Under the pieces are notes generated by a model. The model was not told the origin of the DNA. It ran no database searches and was given only the letters and a program-made list of their open reading frames with translations. The translations under genes were made by a program, and so were the position numbers. A DNA stretch of 64,000 nucleotides from DUOX01 sp050944015 (GTDB taxonomy: Bacteria > Bacillota > Clostridia > Oscillospirales > Oscillospiraceae). The stretch covers positions 1 through 64,000 of the forward strand of contig JBMNQG010000006.1 in assembly GCA_050944015.1 (NCBI GenBank). Direction: 5' to 3'. Shown here piece by piece: positions 24,645-33,304 of the stretch (positions are counted from its first letter, which is position 1; each line of letters opens with the position of its first letter).

Positions 24645-25470
24645 CTTCGTCTACTGCCGCCCCGGCACCCTGATGGAGGCATATGAGGCTTACAGGCTGC
24701 TGCAGGTGGAGGGAAAGGAGCCGGTTTACTACGCCGGAGGCAGCGAAATCATCACCATGTGCAGGGCCGGCTCCATAAAGCCCTCCGCGGTGGTTGACAT
24801 AAAACAGATACCCGAATGCATGCTTCTCGCCGCGAACGAGGAAGGGCTCCATATAGGCGCCGCCTGCACCCTGAACCAGATTAAGGAGTCCAAGCTGTTC
24901 CCGCTGCTGGGCCTTTGCTGCGGCAGGATTGCGGACCATACTAACCAGTGCCGGATTACCCTGGGCGGCAACCTGTGCGGGACCATCATGTACAGGGAGA
25001 CCAGCCTGCCTCTGTTCCTTTCGGAGGCCAGTGTCTCCATATTCGGCAGCCAGGGCCTGAGAACCGTGCCTTTCCAGAGGGTTTTCCACGGCCGCATGCG
25101 GCTGAATCCCGGCGAATTTGTGGTACAGGTCCACGTGCCCGGCTGGGCGCTGAAGGCGCCAATGTTTCACGTGAAACATACAACTAACGAAAAAATAGAC
25201 TACCCGGTGGTAACCGCGGCGGCGCTCTGGAAGGACGGGAACATGCGGGTTGCCTTTTCCGGCTTGTGCTCCTATCCTTTCCGCAGCGCCAAAATAGAGG
25301 AGGTTTTAAACGACTGGTCACAGCCTATTTCCGCCCGGGCGGACAGGGCGGCAAAGCTGCTGCCGGAGGAGCCTTACACCGGCGTGGAAGCTTCGGGGGA
25401 ATACAGGCTGTTCGTGCTGAGGAACGTGCTTCAAGCCCTTTTGGAGGACTGGGCAAATGGTAAGATATGA
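24631..25470 (+). CDS. Molybdenum hydroxylase FAD-binding subunit (CoxM-like)
   Basis: 279-residue FAD-binding medium subunit. The early YYAGGSEIITMCRAG (about 36-50) and the TLGGNLCGTI motif (about 110) are the FAD-contacting loops of the CoxM/vanillyl-alcohol family. Its start overlaps the large-subunit stop by 14 bases. A parS-type palindrome lies inside it at 25163-25178, encoding the unusual MFHVKH where homologues usually have a less conserved loop before the DYPVV segment. Confidence 0.88.
   Translation: MIPFDFVYCRPGTLMEAYEAYRLLQVEGKEPVYYAGGSEIITMCRAGSIKPSAVVDIKQIPECMLLAANEEGLHIGAACTLNQIKESKLFPLLGLCCGRIADHTNQCRITLGGNLCGTIMYRETSLPLFLSEASVSIFGSQGLRTVPFQRVFHGRMRLNPGEFVVQVHVPGWALKAPMFHVKHTTNEKIDYPVVTAAALWKDGNMRVAFSGLCSYPFRSAKIEEVLNDWSQPISARADRAAKLLPEEPYTGVEASGEYRLFVLRNVLQALLEDWANGKI
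25163..25178. other. parS-type ParB binding site inside a gene
   Basis: TGTTTCACGTGAAACA is a perfect 16-base palindrome equal to the Bacillus-type parS consensus TGTTNCACGTGAAACA. Such sites recruit ParB/Spo0J and are clustered around oriC in Firmicutes. The codons read MFHVKH in the FAD subunit gene. Confidence 0.8.
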
Positions 25471-25930
25471 GGGAAAAACGGTAATCACGCTGAATGTGAA
25501 CGGGAAGCCGCACCAGGTGATGGTGCGGCCGGCCGACCTGCTCCTGGACGTGCTCCGGGAGCAGCTTGGCCTCACCGGCGCCAAGCCCGGGTGCAGAAAC
25601 GGCGACTGCGGCGCCTGCACCGTGATTATAGACGGCTGGCCGGCAAAATCCTGCCTGGTACTGGCGGTGGAAGCGGAAGGCCGCGTTATACTAACCGTGG
25701 AGGGCTTGGAAGGAAACGCGCCGGCACAGAAAAGCTTTGTGAAAAGCAACGCCTTCCAGTGCGGGTACTGCACCTCCGGGTTTCTGATGGTCTGCCACGC
25801 CCTGCAGATGCACTACCCGGAAATGCCGGAGGAGCACGTGATTGAGGAATGGCTCCAGTCCAACCTCTGCCGCTGCACCAGCTACCAGGAAATCCGCCGC
25901 GCGGTGCGCGGAATGTACGATAAAAAATAG
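25457..25930 (+). CDS. Molybdenum hydroxylase [2Fe-2S] subunit (CoxS-like)
   Basis: 157-residue small subunit with two [2Fe-2S] clusters: the plant-type cluster in CRNGDCGACTVII…C (about 43-63) and the helical-domain cluster in CGYCTSGFLM and LCRCTSYQEI. It relays electrons from the molybdenum centre to the FAD subunit. Its start overlaps the FAD subunit end by 14 bases. The order large-FAD-2Fe-2S completes the enzyme. No Mo-cofactor maturation gene (CoxD/XdhC) is in view. Confidence 0.93.
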   Translation: MVRYEGKTVITLNVNGKPHQVMVRPADLLLDVLREQLGLTGAKPGCRNGDCGACTVIIDGWPAKSCLVLAVEAEGRVILTVEGLEGNAPAQKSFVKSNAFQCGYCTSGFLMVCHALQMHYPEMPEEHVIEEWLQSNLCRCTSYQEIRRAVRGMYDKK

Positions 25931-26031
25931 CCGCATTTCCATAAAAAGGAAACACAGCCTATATTATATTCATACGCAAAAAGGCGCAACAACAGGCGCA
26001 AATGGCAAAATGTTATGAAATACAAAATGCG

Positions 26032-26062
26032 GCGCTCCGGAAACGGAAAGTTTCCGGAGCGC
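26032..26062 (+). terminator. Terminator of the molybdenum hydroxylase operon
   Basis: GCGCTCCGGAAAC (26032-26044) pairs with GTTTCCGGAGCGC (26050-26062), 5-base loop, followed by TTTGCTTT. Confidence 0.75.
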
Positions 26063-26126
26063 TTTGCTTTAAGAGTATCTATAAATTGCTTTTTTTATCA
26101 AGTCTAATTGCTAAAAGTTTGTCAAA

Positions 26127-27059
26127 TTATTCTTTAAAGTTATCGGGCGTATCGCTGGAGGCGCCGCCGTCCGACGGGGGCAGGGTCCTGGCCAGTTCAA
26201 CCAGCCGCAGGACAGCGGCGTTATTCGTATCCCTGCGCCAGAGCAGGAACTGGCCAGCGTCCCGCCTTTCAGGCTCAAAAGGAATAAACCGTATGTCGGG
26301 ATAGCTGGACGGATTAACCGTTTGCGGGACAATGGCCACGCCGGCGGAAATCGCCACGTTGTTAAGCAGGTCCGAAGGAGAGGGGAGAATGATGGGGTTT
26401 AACCCGCAGCCGGTGTGGAGGTCAAATTCCTGAATGCGGGAGATGGGGGCGTTTTTTCCGTCTGGAATGGACAGGAATACGATATCATCGGTGCAGTCCT
26501 TGGGTTTCAGGTCCGGTTTCTGGGCCTTGGGGTTGTCTTTATGTACTGCCAGCATCATTTGGAAGGGCGCAAGCTTGAGACATTCAAAATCCGGTATGCT
26601 GCGGGCGTTCCGGTCGGTGGTGATAATGCAGTCTACCTCCCGGGAGGCCAGCTTATTGATGAGCTCGGCATAATTATTCTCCAGCAGAATATACCGGTAA
26701 GGGGCGCTGGATTTATTCAGCGTGGACAGAAGGTTCGTGAAAGGCGGAGGAGACGGCTCCCCGGGCGAAATGCCAATGTAAATCAGATGGTATTTGTTCC
26801 TGTTCCGGAGCTTGGTTTCCTCAATTTGGCTGTTAAGCTTAAAAAACAGGTCTTTGGTCTGGCGATAAAACAGGCTGCCGGCTTCGGTCAGGCGGCAGGG
26901 GCGTGAACCCCTGTCGAAAAGAGTAGCCCCCATTTCCTCCTCAAGACTTTTGATGTACTTGCTCAGGTTAGCCTGAGAAAGAAACAGCCGCTCCGCAGCC
27001 TTGGAAAAACTGTGACAATGAGCCACCTCAAAAAAGCATTTAAGTTGTTCTATAGTCAT
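26127..27059 (-). CDS. LysR-type transcriptional regulator
   Basis: 310-residue LTTR: HTH in residues 1-60 (FFEVAHCHSFSKAAERLFLSQANLSKYIKSLEEEMGATLF in pattern) and a PBP2-like effector domain (about 90-300) with a coinducer pocket. ATG 27059 is 8 bases from GGAGG; the earlier ATG 27065 is too close. It is divergent from the ABC transporter operon that begins at 27555 and likely controls it, binding at 27148-27164. Confidence 0.9.
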   Translation of the reverse strand: MTIEQLKCFFEVAHCHSFSKAAERLFLSQANLSKYIKSLEEEMGATLFDRGSRPCRLTEAGSLFYRQTKDLFFKLNSQIEETKLRNRNKYHLIYIGISPGEPSPPPFTNLLSTLNKSSAPYRYILLENNYAELINKLASREVDCIITTDRNARSIPDFECLKLAPFQMMLAVHKDNPKAQKPDLKPKDCTDDIVFLSIPDGKNAPISRIQEFDLHTGCGLNPIILPSPSDLLNNVAISAGVAIVPQTVNPSSYPDIRFIPFEPERRDAGQFLLWRRDTNNAAVLRLVELARTLPPSDGGASSDTPDNFKE

Positions 27060-27147
27060 CGCCATTCCTCCATTATAAGAACGACTGTGGGATTAATAAC
27101 CAATTATAGCCCCTTGTGCAGGCTGTGACAAGCTGAAAGTCCCAATA

Positions 27148-27164
27148 TATTCCAATTAGGAATA
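27148..27164. promoter_or_regulatory. Candidate LysR operator between divergent genes
   Basis: TATTCCAATTAGGAATA is a 17-base inverted repeat (TATTCC/GGAATA) containing the T-N11-A core typical of LysR sites. The rest of the 490-base gap 27060-27554 holds no gene; a TCACAAAA/TTTTGTGA inverted repeat lies at 27261-27285. Confidence 0.55.
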
Positions 27165-27554
27165 ATTGTTTACGGAATTAGTGCTTGTCCTGCCATGAAT
27201 ATGTGAATAAAATAACTTTAACAAAAGAAGTCGGGCATGATGTTTGAAATTGTTTAGAGTTCACAAAAGGCCGAAGTTTTTGTGACCGCTATTCCATGCG
27301 CTTAAAAAGGCGGCGGGCGTTGCCGAGACATTGAGCCAGGCGATTTTCTGCCCGGCTTGAAACAGGCTTTAAGGCGGCGCTGCTTAAATTGTAGGAGAAG
27401 AAATGCTTCGCAGGAACGATTTGCCCTGATGCTGTCCGGCGGCCTCCCGGGAGCGTTTCCGGCGGGCGTTGATACGGGCAATCGGCGCAATGAAACCGTA
27501 GAAGATATTTCTTTGCATGAATACGCGAATGAAAAAATTAAGGGGGAACGTCAA

Positions 27555-29222
27555 ATGAAAAAGAAGCTTAAGGTGAGTTCTTTAATCGCGTTGATGCTTG
27601 TCATCGCACTGGTAGCAAGCGCCTGCGGGAGTTCCGGCGGCGGGGGAAGCTCCCAACCGGATAAGGAAAGCCCAAAACCTGCCGAGAGCGCCCCTGCCCC
27701 AGCAGATGAGCCCGCTGCTCCCGCAAGCACGGCAATCGCAAAAAAGATGACGCCGGAAGATACCCTTGTGTATGCAATATCCAGCACGGACGACAACTTC
27801 GACCCTGCGGATACCGTTCAGGACTGGGCCTCCGTCATTTTCCTGATGTACGAAACCCTGATTTATACCGACAGCCACGGCAATGTGTATCCCTGCCTTG
27901 CCACCGACTGGAAATGGTCTGAGGATTACAAGACCCTCCACTTTACGCTGAGAGAAGGCGTGAAATTCTCAAACGGCTACGATCTTACGGGTTCGGATGT
28001 GCTCTACTCTTTGAAGCGGGCCTCCGCCACCAGAATGGGAGGCGCCATGCTGTCCCAGATAGACTTTGACCAATCCTATTACGAGGGCAACAATGTGTAC
28101 CTTGTGCTGAAGGCGCCCAACAGCGAATACCTGCCCTATTTTGCCCGTACGTTCTGCGGCATCATATCCGAAAAATACTTTGAGGAAAAGGGCAGCGACT
28201 ATGCCACACTTAACCCTGTCGGCACAGGCCCCTATATAATGACTGACTTTGTCGAGGGTGAAAGCGTAAGCTTCGAGCGCAATGAGAACTACTGGGGTGA
28301 GCCCGATTACAAGAATGTAAAAATCAAGGTGGTATTGGAAGAGTCAACCCGCGCCCTTGCCTTCTCCGCAGGCGAAGTGGATGCCGCTATCCTCAATTTC
28401 GCTGATAACGCGGTCACATTTGAAGGCCGTGAGAGCGAGGGCATTCGTGTGAACACCACTACAGGAAGCCTCCAGTACTTCCTTTCCATAGGGGACTTCC
28501 CGGAGGCGATTCCAGACGTGACGGTGCGCAAAGCAATCGCCCATGCCGTTGATTGGCCAGCCCTGGTGCAGGCGGTCTGGGGCAACTACGCCACCGTCGC
28601 CGACAGCAGCGCGCCGGTGACCTCCTCGTATTATCACTCCATCGGCATTTATGAGTATGATCCGGAGCTGTCCAAGCAGCTGCTTGCAGAGGCGGGTTAT
28701 CCGGACGGCTTGACCCTGGAGATGGCGGCGGCCAGCAACAGCGTGGACGTAACCGTCCTGACCATTATCCAGGATTACCTGGCCGACGTGGGCATCAAGC
28801 TGAACCTGACCGTCACCGATAACGCCACCGCACGTCAAATGTCCGCAAGCGGGCAGGTGGATATGAGCCTGGCGCAGAACAGCTCCGTTTCGGGAACCCT
28901 GACGGAACTGTGGGATCCCCATCTGGCGGGTTCCGGCTCCCTTATCAACGAGGTGCACTCCGACAACTGGGAAATTGGCGCCACGTTCCAGAACATGGTG
29001 AAAGAGTATTACGGCATCTTTGATGAAACCGAAAAACAGAACAAGGCCAAGGAAATTCAGCAGTACATATACGACAACGTGCTCTGGATTCCCATTGCCA
29101 ACCTGTCCCAGATTATCATCTCCTTTGATTATTTGGAAAATATGGATTACTTCATCGGCAACTGGGTTGTCAACACCGGCCCCAACCTGCGTGCCTTGAC
29201 AACCAAGTCATTGGCGAAATAG
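27555..29222 (+). CDS. ABC transporter substrate-binding lipoprotein, family 5
   Basis: 555-residue periplasmic/extracellular binding protein of the peptide/opine/nickel family (SBP_bac_5). The lipoprotein signal is MKKKLKVSSLIALMLVIAL-type with lipobox VASAC, then a Ser/Pro-rich linker and the SBP fold (TLHFTLREGVKFSNG, the family signature for the early strand). The ATG 27555 with GGGGGAA is preferred; the frame upstream is leader. Ligand is unknown; peptides, opines, oligosaccharides and others occur in this family. First gene of a complete transporter. Confidence 0.93.
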   Translation: MKKKLKVSSLIALMLVIALVASACGSSGGGGSSQPDKESPKPAESAPAPADEPAAPASTAIAKKMTPEDTLVYAISSTDDNFDPADTVQDWASVIFLMYETLIYTDSHGNVYPCLATDWKWSEDYKTLHFTLREGVKFSNGYDLTGSDVLYSLKRASATRMGGAMLSQIDFDQSYYEGNNVYLVLKAPNSEYLPYFARTFCGIISEKYFEEKGSDYATLNPVGTGPYIMTDFVEGESVSFERNENYWGEPDYKNVKIKVVLEESTRALAFSAGEVDAAILNFADNAVTFEGRESEGIRVNTTTGSLQYFLSIGDFPEAIPDVTVRKAIAHAVDWPALVQAVWGNYATVADSSAPVTSSYYHSIGIYEYDPELSKQLLAEAGYPDGLTLEMAAASNSVDVTVLTIIQDYLADVGIKLNLTVTDNATARQMSASGQVDMSLAQNSSVSGTLTELWDPHLAGSGSLINEVHSDNWEIGATFQNMVKEYYGIFDETEKQNKAKEIQQYIYDNVLWIPIANLSQIIISFDYLENMDYFIGNWVVNTGPNLRALTTKSLAK

Positions 29223-29260
29223 GTTTGCAAAGCGGCTAGGGAACAAAACGGAATCCACTG

Positions 29261-29299
29261 GGAAGCGGGACATGCAAGCCTGGTGCGTGGCCCGCTTCC
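29261..29299 (+). other. Intercistronic hairpin after the binding-protein gene
   Basis: GGAAGCGGG (29261-29269) pairs with CCCGCTTCC (29291-29299), followed by TTTATG. Such hairpins stabilise or partially terminate, giving more binding protein than permease (inference). Confidence 0.55.
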
Positions 29300-29424
29300 T
29301 TTATGAAGCCGGTAAAGAAGGCCCTGCCGCTGCTCAGTAATTCTGCTGGGTGCCCGCACTATTCCACAGGTGGGCGGCAAGGTGAGCTCAACCATGCAAT
29401 ATCGGCATCCAGAGAGGAGTGAGA

Positions 29425-29439
29425 ATGCCATATGCTTAA
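29425..29439 (+). CDS. Four-residue upstream mini-ORF overlapping the permease start
   Basis: ATG CCA TAT GCT TAA. The GAGGAG at 29414-29419 is ideally placed for this ATG (5 bases) and not for the permease ATG at 29432 (12 bases), and its stop overlaps the permease start region, so re-initiation may couple the two. No product function is implied. Confidence 0.35.
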   Translation: MPYA

Positions 29440-30394
29440 ATATATCCTTAGGAGAATTCTGCTGACGATACCGGTACTGCTGGGGGTTATTGTCATCATT
29501 TTTACGATAACGTATTTTACGCCCGGCGACCCGGCATATATGGTATTGGGGAGCACCGCAACGGAGGAAGAGGTTGCAGAATGGAAGGCTTCCGTTGGGC
29601 TGGATAAGCCCTTTGCTATACAGCTCTGGGACTATATAGCGGGAGTTGTGACAAGGCGGGACCTGGGACTGTCGTATACAAATAATCAAAAGGTCTCCGA
29701 GCTGATAATGGGGCGTTTGCCCATCTCTTTCGTACTGGGATTTTTGAGTACCGGCCTGAGTATTGTAATTGCCGTTCCCTTTGGCATTATTGCAGCGCTA
29801 AAGAGGAATAGCGTTTATGACCATTCTTCGACCATCATTTCGCTGCTGGGATCCTCAATGCCCAACTTCTGGATAGCCATGCTGCTTATGCTGCTTTTCG
29901 GCGTCAGGCTTGGGTGGCTGCCGGTCAACGGCGTGGGCACATGGAAGCATTGGGTCATGCCGGTGTTTGTATCCGCGCTGTTCCCTGTTTCCATGATGAT
30001 GAGGACGACCCGTTCCAGCGTGCTGGAGATTGTCAGGGCCGACTATATTACGACAGCCCGGGCGAAGGGGCAGGCCGAGACAAAGATTGTGACAAGGCAC
30101 GTGCTGCGCAATTCCATGCTGCCTGTGGTCACGGTCATAGGCTCCTCCCTGAGCGCCTCCCTGGTGGGCTCCCTGATTGTGGAAGTTGTGTTCTCCTTCC
30201 CCGGCCTGGGGCTGCTGCTGTCCACCGCAATTGGTGCCAGGAACTACCCCATCATCCGCGGCATAACCGTCGTTTATGCCATTGTGGTATGCGTGTTGAA
30301 CCTGGTTGTTGACCTTATATACACCGCCATAGACCCCCGGATAAAGACCCAGTTCTTTGGAGTCCAGAAAAAGAAGGGGGTGGCCGGTATATGA
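29432..30394 (+). CDS. ABC transporter permease, DppB/OppB-like
   Basis: 320-residue inner-membrane permease with about six helices and the DppB-type N-terminal helix (YILRRILLTIPVLLGVIVIIF). The EAA-like cytoplasmic loop LEIVRADYITTARAKGQAETKIV is present near residue 200. It pairs with the permease encoded next to form the channel. Overlaps the downstream gene by 4 bases (ATGA). Confidence 0.93.
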   Translation: MLKYILRRILLTIPVLLGVIVIIFTITYFTPGDPAYMVLGSTATEEEVAEWKASVGLDKPFAIQLWDYIAGVVTRRDLGLSYTNNQKVSELIMGRLPISFVLGFLSTGLSIVIAVPFGIIAALKRNSVYDHSSTIISLLGSSMPNFWIAMLLMLLFGVRLGWLPVNGVGTWKHWVMPVFVSALFPVSMMMRTTRSSVLEIVRADYITTARAKGQAETKIVTRHVLRNSMLPVVTVIGSSLSASLVGSLIVEVVFSFPGLGLLLSTAIGARNYPIIRGITVVYAIVVCVLNLVVDLIYTAIDPRIKTQFFGVQKKKGVAGI

Positions 30395-31290
30395 ACACAG
30401 TGAAGGCGAAGAATGCTGAGAGCGCGCCAGTTTTATCAAAGCGCCGGAAAGGCACGGGCCTGCGGGAATTTTGGAGCCAGTTTTCAAAAAACAAGGCGGC
30501 GGTTGTATCGCTGATTATTATCATTCTTCTGATTCTGGCTTCCGTATGCGCCCCGCTGCTTACGCCGTATGACTATGAAGCCACCGACCTTATCAACAAA
30601 ATGAAGCCCCCGTCCAGTGAACATCCCTTTGGAACGGACAACTACGGGCGGGATATTCTGACAAGGGTTCTGTATGGCGGCCGGATGTCGCTGCTCATCA
30701 GCCTGGTTGCCGTGGTCATGTCCATGATTGTGGGCGCGTTGCTGGGCGCCATTGCCGGGTATTACGGCGATAGGGTTGACTCGGTCATCATGCGGATTCT
30801 AGACATGTTCATGTCGATTCCCGGTCTGCTGTTGTCCGTGTCCGTTTCCATCGTTTTGGGCACCGGCATCGTGGAAACCGCAGCGGCCATAGCCATCGGC
30901 TCCGTCCCACCTTTGGCGCGTGTTATTCGAGCCCAGGTGCTCACCATCCGCGGTCAGGAGTATATAGAGGCGTCCCGCGCCGTTGGAGCCTCCAATTTCC
31001 GTATCATCCTGTCCCACGTGATTCCCAACTCATTGGCTCCGCTTATAGTGCAGGCTACCATGCGAATCGGCTCCACTGTCAGCCTGATTTCCAGCCTGAG
31101 CTTTTTGGGCGCGGGAGTTCAGCCGCCCACGCCGGAGTGGGGCTCCATGCTGTCCGAGGGAAGAACTTACATTCTCTCATCCTGGCCGATGGTCGTGTTC
31201 CCGGGTATTGCCATTTCTCTGACCATGCTGGCATTCAACATTTTCGGCGACGGAGTCCGGGATGCCCTGGATCCGAAGCTGCGGCGATAA
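30391..31290 (+). CDS. ABC transporter permease, DppC/OppC-like
   Basis: 299-residue second permease of the peptide-type importer. It has the N-terminal cytoplasmic tail, GTDNYGRDILTRVLYGGRMSL (a DppC hallmark) and six predicted helices, ending with the PKLRR tail typical of the family. The start ATG overlaps the previous stop. Confidence 0.93.
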   Translation: MNTVKAKNAESAPVLSKRRKGTGLREFWSQFSKNKAAVVSLIIIILLILASVCAPLLTPYDYEATDLINKMKPPSSEHPFGTDNYGRDILTRVLYGGRMSLLISLVAVVMSMIVGALLGAIAGYYGDRVDSVIMRILDMFMSIPGLLLSVSVSIVLGTGIVETAAAIAIGSVPPLARVIRAQVLTIRGQEYIEASRAVGASNFRIILSHVIPNSLAPLIVQATMRIGSTVSLISSLSFLGAGVQPPTPEWGSMLSEGRTYILSSWPMVVFPGIAISLTMLAFNIFGDGVRDALDPKLRR

Positions 31291-31305
31291 GGGGGATAAG
31301 AAGGT

Positions 31306-32283
31306 ATGGCTTTGCTGGAGATAAGAGACCTTGCGGTTGTATATGAGGTGGATAAGGTAAAATTCCGCGCGGTTAACGGCGTGTCTCTGAAAATTGAACG
31401 GGGAGAAACCCTGGGGCTTGTGGGTGAGACCGGAGCCGGAAAAACCACGACCGCAAAGGCGATAATGGGACTTATCCCCGACCCGCCGGGCAGAATCACA
31501 AGCGGCGAGGTTTTTTACAAGGGGGAGGACCTCCTGAAAAAATCCAACAGGGAAATGCGCAGTATCAGAGGAAAAGACATTTCAATGATATTCCAGGACC
31601 CCATGTCCGCTTTAAACCCAACGATGAAAATCGTGGAGCAGATTGCGGAAGTAATAAGCCTGCATAAGGAATACAGCGAGGCGGAGGCCCACCGGGAGGC
31701 GATACGCATGCTGGAGAAGGTGGGCATCCGCGGGGAGAGGGGCGAGGAGTATCCACACCAGTTTTCCGGCGGAATGAAGCAGCGTGTGGTTATAGCCATT
31801 GCCCTTGCCTGCTCGCCGGAGCTGATTATTGCCGACGAGCCTACCACGGCCCTGGATGTCACCATTCAGGCGCAGATACTGGAAATGATGAAAAACCTCA
31901 AGGACGAATATATGACTTCCATGCTTCTTATTACCCACGACCTTGGAGTTGTGGCCCAGATATGCGACAAGGTGGCCACCATGTACGCGGGAGAGATTGT
32001 GGAGTACGGCACTGTCGAGGATATTTTCGACAGGACCAGTCATCCGTACACGGAGGGGCTTTTCAATTCCATACCCAGGCTGAAGACAAAGTCCCAAAGG
32101 CTAAAGCCTATTGAGGGCCTGATGCCCGACCCGTCCAATCTGCCGTCAGGCTGCAGCTTCCATCCCCGGTGCCCTTACTGCATGGATATTTGCAGAGAGG
32201 TAAACCCGGCTCCGGCTGATATTGGCGGCGGTCACATGGTCAAATGTCACCTTTTCGGCAATGGAGGGAGAAAAAATGGGTGA
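31306..32283 (+). CDS. ABC transporter ATPase, DppD/OppD-like
   Basis: 325-residue nucleotide-binding subunit. Walker A GETGAGKTT (about 40-48), signature FSGGMKQR and Walker B LIIADEPTTALD are present, with the C-terminal oligopeptide-type extension (LKPIEGLMPDPSNLP…CSFHPRCPYC) carrying conserved cysteines. It overlaps the DppF-like gene by 8 bases. Confidence 0.95.
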   Translation: MALLEIRDLAVVYEVDKVKFRAVNGVSLKIERGETLGLVGETGAGKTTTAKAIMGLIPDPPGRITSGEVFYKGEDLLKKSNREMRSIRGKDISMIFQDPMSALNPTMKIVEQIAEVISLHKEYSEAEAHREAIRMLEKVGIRGERGEEYPHQFSGGMKQRVVIAIALACSPELIIADEPTTALDVTIQAQILEMMKNLKDEYMTSMLLITHDLGVVAQICDKVATMYAGEIVEYGTVEDIFDRTSHPYTEGLFNSIPRLKTKSQRLKPIEGLMPDPSNLPSGCSFHPRCPYCMDICREVNPAPADIGGGHMVKCHLFGNGGRKNG

Positions 32284-33262
32284 AGCCTTGATAGAAGTGA
32301 AAAACCTGAAAAAATATTTTCCCACCCCTTACGGCCTGCTTCACGCCGTGGACGACGTGTCTTTTACCATAGAAAAGGGCAGCACCTTGGGTGTGGTGGG
32401 AGAGTCCGGGTGCGGAAAATCCACCCTGGGGCGATTGATTATCTCCCTTTTGGATAAGACGTCCGGAGAGGTATATTACCGCGGGGAAGAAATCAGCCAT
32501 CTAAGCAGGAAAAAACGCAATGAACTGAGGAAAAAGCTTCAGATAATTTTTCAGGACCCATATTCGTCCCTGGACCCCCGGAAAAGCGTGCGCAACATCA
32601 TTGCGGAGCCCCTGAAAATCTTCAAGATTTGCAAAAAGGCGGACGAGCTGGACGCCAGGGTGGCGGAATTGATGGAGATTGTGGGGTTGGATGCCCGTTT
32701 TGCGGGGGCGTTCCCCCATGAAATGGACGGCGGCCGCCGGCAGAGGGTAGGCATTGCCCGGGCATTGGCGCTGAACCCTGAATTTATAGTCTGCGACGAG
32801 CCGGTTTCCGCCCTGGATGTGAGCATACAGGCCCAAATTCTGAACCTGCTTGAGGATTTGCAGGAGCAGCAGGGGCTGACCTACATGTTCATAACCCACA
32901 ACCTGATTGTGGTAAGACATATAGCAGATGAAATCATGGTCATGTATTTAGGCTGCGTGGTGGAAAAATGCGATACGGAGACCTTGTTTGAAAATCCCCT
33001 GCATCCCTATACCAAGGGACTTTTGGCGGCTATTCCGGAACCGGATATACACGCCCCCAAAAGCCGCGTCCTGCTTACAGGCGAACTGGCTTCGCCAATT
33101 GACCCGAAACCCGGGTGTAGGTTTGCCGTCCGCTGTCCTTACGCGGATGATTTATGCCGCACCAAAACGCCTGAAATCAAGGAAGAAGAGCCGGGGCACT
33201 GGGTGGCCTGTCATCACTGCCTCCGGCTGAAGGGCCAGGCGCGGGCGCAGGCCGGGGCATAA
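32276..33262 (+). CDS. ABC transporter ATPase, DppF/OppF-like
   Basis: 328-residue partner ATPase. Walker A GESGCGKST, Walker B FIVCDEPVSALD and H-loop ITHN are standard; the signature reads MDGGRRQR in place of LSGGQRQR, a variant I have the impression recurs in Firmicute DppF proteins. It carries the same Cys-containing C-terminal extension. The ATG 32276 follows GGAGGG; the frame further upstream lies inside dppD-like DNA. Confidence 0.93.
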   Translation: MGEALIEVKNLKKYFPTPYGLLHAVDDVSFTIEKGSTLGVVGESGCGKSTLGRLIISLLDKTSGEVYYRGEEISHLSRKKRNELRKKLQIIFQDPYSSLDPRKSVRNIIAEPLKIFKICKKADELDARVAELMEIVGLDARFAGAFPHEMDGGRRQRVGIARALALNPEFIVCDEPVSALDVSIQAQILNLLEDLQEQQGLTYMFITHNLIVVRHIADEIMVMYLGCVVEKCDTETLFENPLHPYTKGLLAAIPEPDIHAPKSRVLLTGELASPIDPKPGCRFAVRCPYADDLCRTKTPEIKEEEPGHWVACHHCLRLKGQARAQAGA

Positions 33263-33304
33263 TACGATATTGGTTTATCACAACAACCAAGGAGGGTATA
33301 GCAA

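Noticed and set aside
27261..27285. TCACAAAA/TTTTGTGA inverted repeat resembling a CRP site
   Set aside because: The half-site orientation is the reverse of the CRP consensus and CRP-type control is not expected here; noted only as an inverted repeat.
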